Source: Bacteroidota bacterium | GTDB taxonomy: Bacteria > Bacteroidota > Bacteroidia > Chitinophagales > Chitinophagaceae | DNA length: 64,000 nucleotides | Assembly (NCBI GenBank): GCA_947452555.1 | Contig: CANGDH010000003.1 | Span: 1 to 64,000 of the forward strand | Direction: 5' to 3' | In this document: positions 62,671 through 64,000 of the stretch, in pieces | Layout: every line of letters starts with the position of its first letter | Position numbering within the stretch: the stretch's first letter is position 1 | Made by a program: the position numbers and the translations under genes | Notes under the pieces: generated by a model | Told to the model about the DNA's origin: nothing | Database searches by the model: none | The model's input: only the letters and a program-made list of their open reading frames with translations

Positions 62671-63728
62671 CAAATTCTTGGTAGCTGCTCTCCTGTCAAA
62701 TAATTCACCACTCTTTTACCGCCAATTCTACTTTTCATAATTACTTTACCAGGATGTGTTGTAGTTACAGCTCCAATTACTGCAGCATTAATTCCATTTT
62801 TATCAGCTCTTAAAGTAGCTAAGAAATCGTTGGCAATTTCTTTTTTCACAACCGCTAAAAATAATCCTTCATTTGCAACATACATAGGGTCAAGTCCTAG
62901 CATTTCACAGGCGCCTTCAACACTCTCGTTTACCGGAATTAAATTCTGCTCTAAATAAAAACTCAATTGCGTTAGTTCGGCTACTTCGTTTAAAACAGAA
63001 GCAATGCCCCCTCTAGTGGGGTCTCTTAAAAATTTAATACCATTCCCGTACTGCTCTATTAGTTTAATAACAGTATGGTTTAAATTTGCAGTATCACTTT
63101 GAATTGTTGTTTCAAACTCAATTCCCTGTCTTAAACTCATGATGGCAATTCCGTGGTTGGCGATATTGCCACTCACTATTACCACGTCTCCCTCCTCAAT
63201 ATTTTTATGATGAATATTTGCGTTTGGATGAATTACTCCAATGCCAGAAGTATTAATGAAAATTTTATCTCCTTTTCCTTTTTCAACTACTTTAGTATCG
63301 CCAGTAACAATTTTAATATTTGCCTTATCTGCGGCATTCTTAATGCTTACCAATACTTCCCAAAATTCTTTCATCGTAAAGCCTTCTTCAATAATAAATC
63401 CTAATGAAAGATATTTTGGCTCTGCGCCACACATGCTTATATCATTCACCGTTCCATTAATTGCTAAGTCACCAATATTGCCTCCCGGGAAAAATATAGG
63501 GGAGATTACATAACTGTCGGTGCTAAAAGCGGTCTTGCCATGTAATTCAAAAATAGCACCATCATGTTGTTGGTCTAATAAATCATTTTTTAAAATATCA
63601 AATACACCGCTTTGTAAGAACTTATGTGTCAAAAGTCCACCACTACCATGTCCCATTGTAATTATGTCAAAGTCAAACTTTGGCATTGGACATTGTAAAT
63701 TCATTTTTATTTTATTTTCAGTTGACAT
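62667..63728 (-). CDS. hypE: Hydrogenase maturation factor HypE
   Basis: 353 aa. M-G-H-G-S-G-G opens the AIR-synthase-like fold. D-P-T-R-G-G-I-A-S-V-L-N-E and G-C-type E-M-L-G-L-D-P-M-Y-V-A-N-E-G follow, and the protein ends with the conserved P-R-I-C, whose terminal cysteine is carbamoylated by HypF and dehydrated to thiocyanate for CN ligand delivery. It works with HypD and HypC in making the [NiFe] active site. Confidence 0.96.
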   Translation of the reverse strand: MSTENKIKMNLQCPMPKFDFDIITMGHGSGGLLTHKFLQSGVFDILKNDLLDQQHDGAIFELHGKTAFSTDSYVISPIFFPGGNIGDLAINGTVNDISMCGAEPKYLSLGFIIEEGFTMKEFWEVLVSIKNAADKANIKIVTGDTKVVEKGKGDKIFINTSGIGVIHPNANIHHKNIEEGDVVIVSGNIANHGIAIMSLRQGIEFETTIQSDTANLNHTVIKLIEQYGNGIKFLRDPTRGGIASVLNEVAELTQLSFYLEQNLIPVNESVEGACEMLGLDPMYVANEGLFLAVVKKEIANDFLATLRADKNGINAAVIGAVTTTHPGKVIMKSRIGGKRVVNYLTGEQLPRIC

Positions 63729-63794
63729 GATTCTGTTTATGATTGCTAGCAGTAGCTTATTGTTGTAAACTAAGCTATGATTATAAGACTTTTT

Positions 63795-64000
63795 TTAAAC
63801 AGCTACTTCGCTTGCTCCTGCATAATGATAATAAGCGGCACAAGCCCCTTCGCTACTCACCATTGGTGCCCCTAATGGATGTTCTGGTTTACATTTTATT
63901 CCAAAATTGGGACATTGTCTAGGTTTTTTTAATCCCTTCATAATTTCTCCGCTAATACATTCTTTATTCTCTTCTGCAAATGGAATATCAATATCAAATT
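63795..64000 (-). CDS. hypD: Hydrogenase maturation factor HypD, C-terminal end (rest outside window)
   Basis: The last 67 codons are visible: [20 protein letters not shown], a [23 protein letters not shown] pattern, and the stop at 63795-63797. Three of these cysteines bind the HypD [4Fe-4S] cluster. HypE starts 66 nt downstream, so they are one operon. Confidence 0.92.
   Translation of the reverse strand, partial: FDIDIPFAEENKECISGEIMKGLKKPRQCPNFGIKCKPEHPLGAPMVSSEGACAAYYHYAGASEVAV

Overview
The window is AT-rich DNA from a member of the Bacteroidota, most likely a Chitinophagaceae-type aerobic heterotroph. The reasons are SusC/HmuR-like TonB receptors, many Sec signal peptides ending in A-Q, lipoproteins of the xxCSK type, families typical of the phylum (DUF6132, DUF6370, HmuY, PF14905 barrels) and -7 promoter elements of the TAnnTTTG type. 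It looks chromosomal. I see no rRNA, tRNA, CRISPR array, insertion sequence or prophage.

Layout. 1-4.3 kb is small accessory DNA: a cupin tail, a RelE/XRE toxin-antitoxin pair flanked by an 11-bp repeat, small secreted proteins, a decayed HigA-like antitoxin and a DUF2442/truncated DUF4160 pair. 4.3-12.4 kb holds a VanZ-DUF5666 membrane protein, a YdeI/CDGSH protein, a secreted DUF1593 hydrolase with an HxlR regulator, a beta-helix protein, and a cysteine-rich envelope module (10.0-11.8 kb). 12.5-22 kb has katG, a Bcr/CflA exporter, VOC and GNAT enzymes, a TonB receptor and a desaturase. 22.4-26.5 kb is an arsenic operon (arsR, arsM, acr3, arsC) ending in an NhaD antiporter, with an ArsR operator abutting arsR. 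26.5-43 kb carries secreted hydrolases (serine hydrolase, GH3, M20), a PQQ-type sugar dehydrogenase/PKD/cytochrome c/CBM lipoprotein, an MgtA pump, an SDR, a sterol desaturase-type hydroxylase and PhnA. 43-52 kb has a DEAD helicase, a HmuY/TonB haem-uptake pair, an orphan response regulator, a fused SGNH/carboxylesterase and a frameshifted YitT gene.

52.9-58.7 kb is a redox neighbourhood: a NapH-like Fe-S membrane protein, a di-haem peroxidase, two rhodaneses, a Crp/Fnr regulator, a small cysteine-containing membrane protein and thioredoxin. Three promoters here carry a Crp/Fnr-type dyad at exactly the same distance from the -7 box (29.5 bp), which predicts a class II activator regulon centred on the regulator at 57348-57998. 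The window ends with glpD, housekeeping genes, and hypE plus the 3' end of hypD, so a [NiFe]-hydrogenase maturation locus continues past the edge.

Limits: family names come from reading motifs, with no database search. Promoters and operators are pattern-based predictions.
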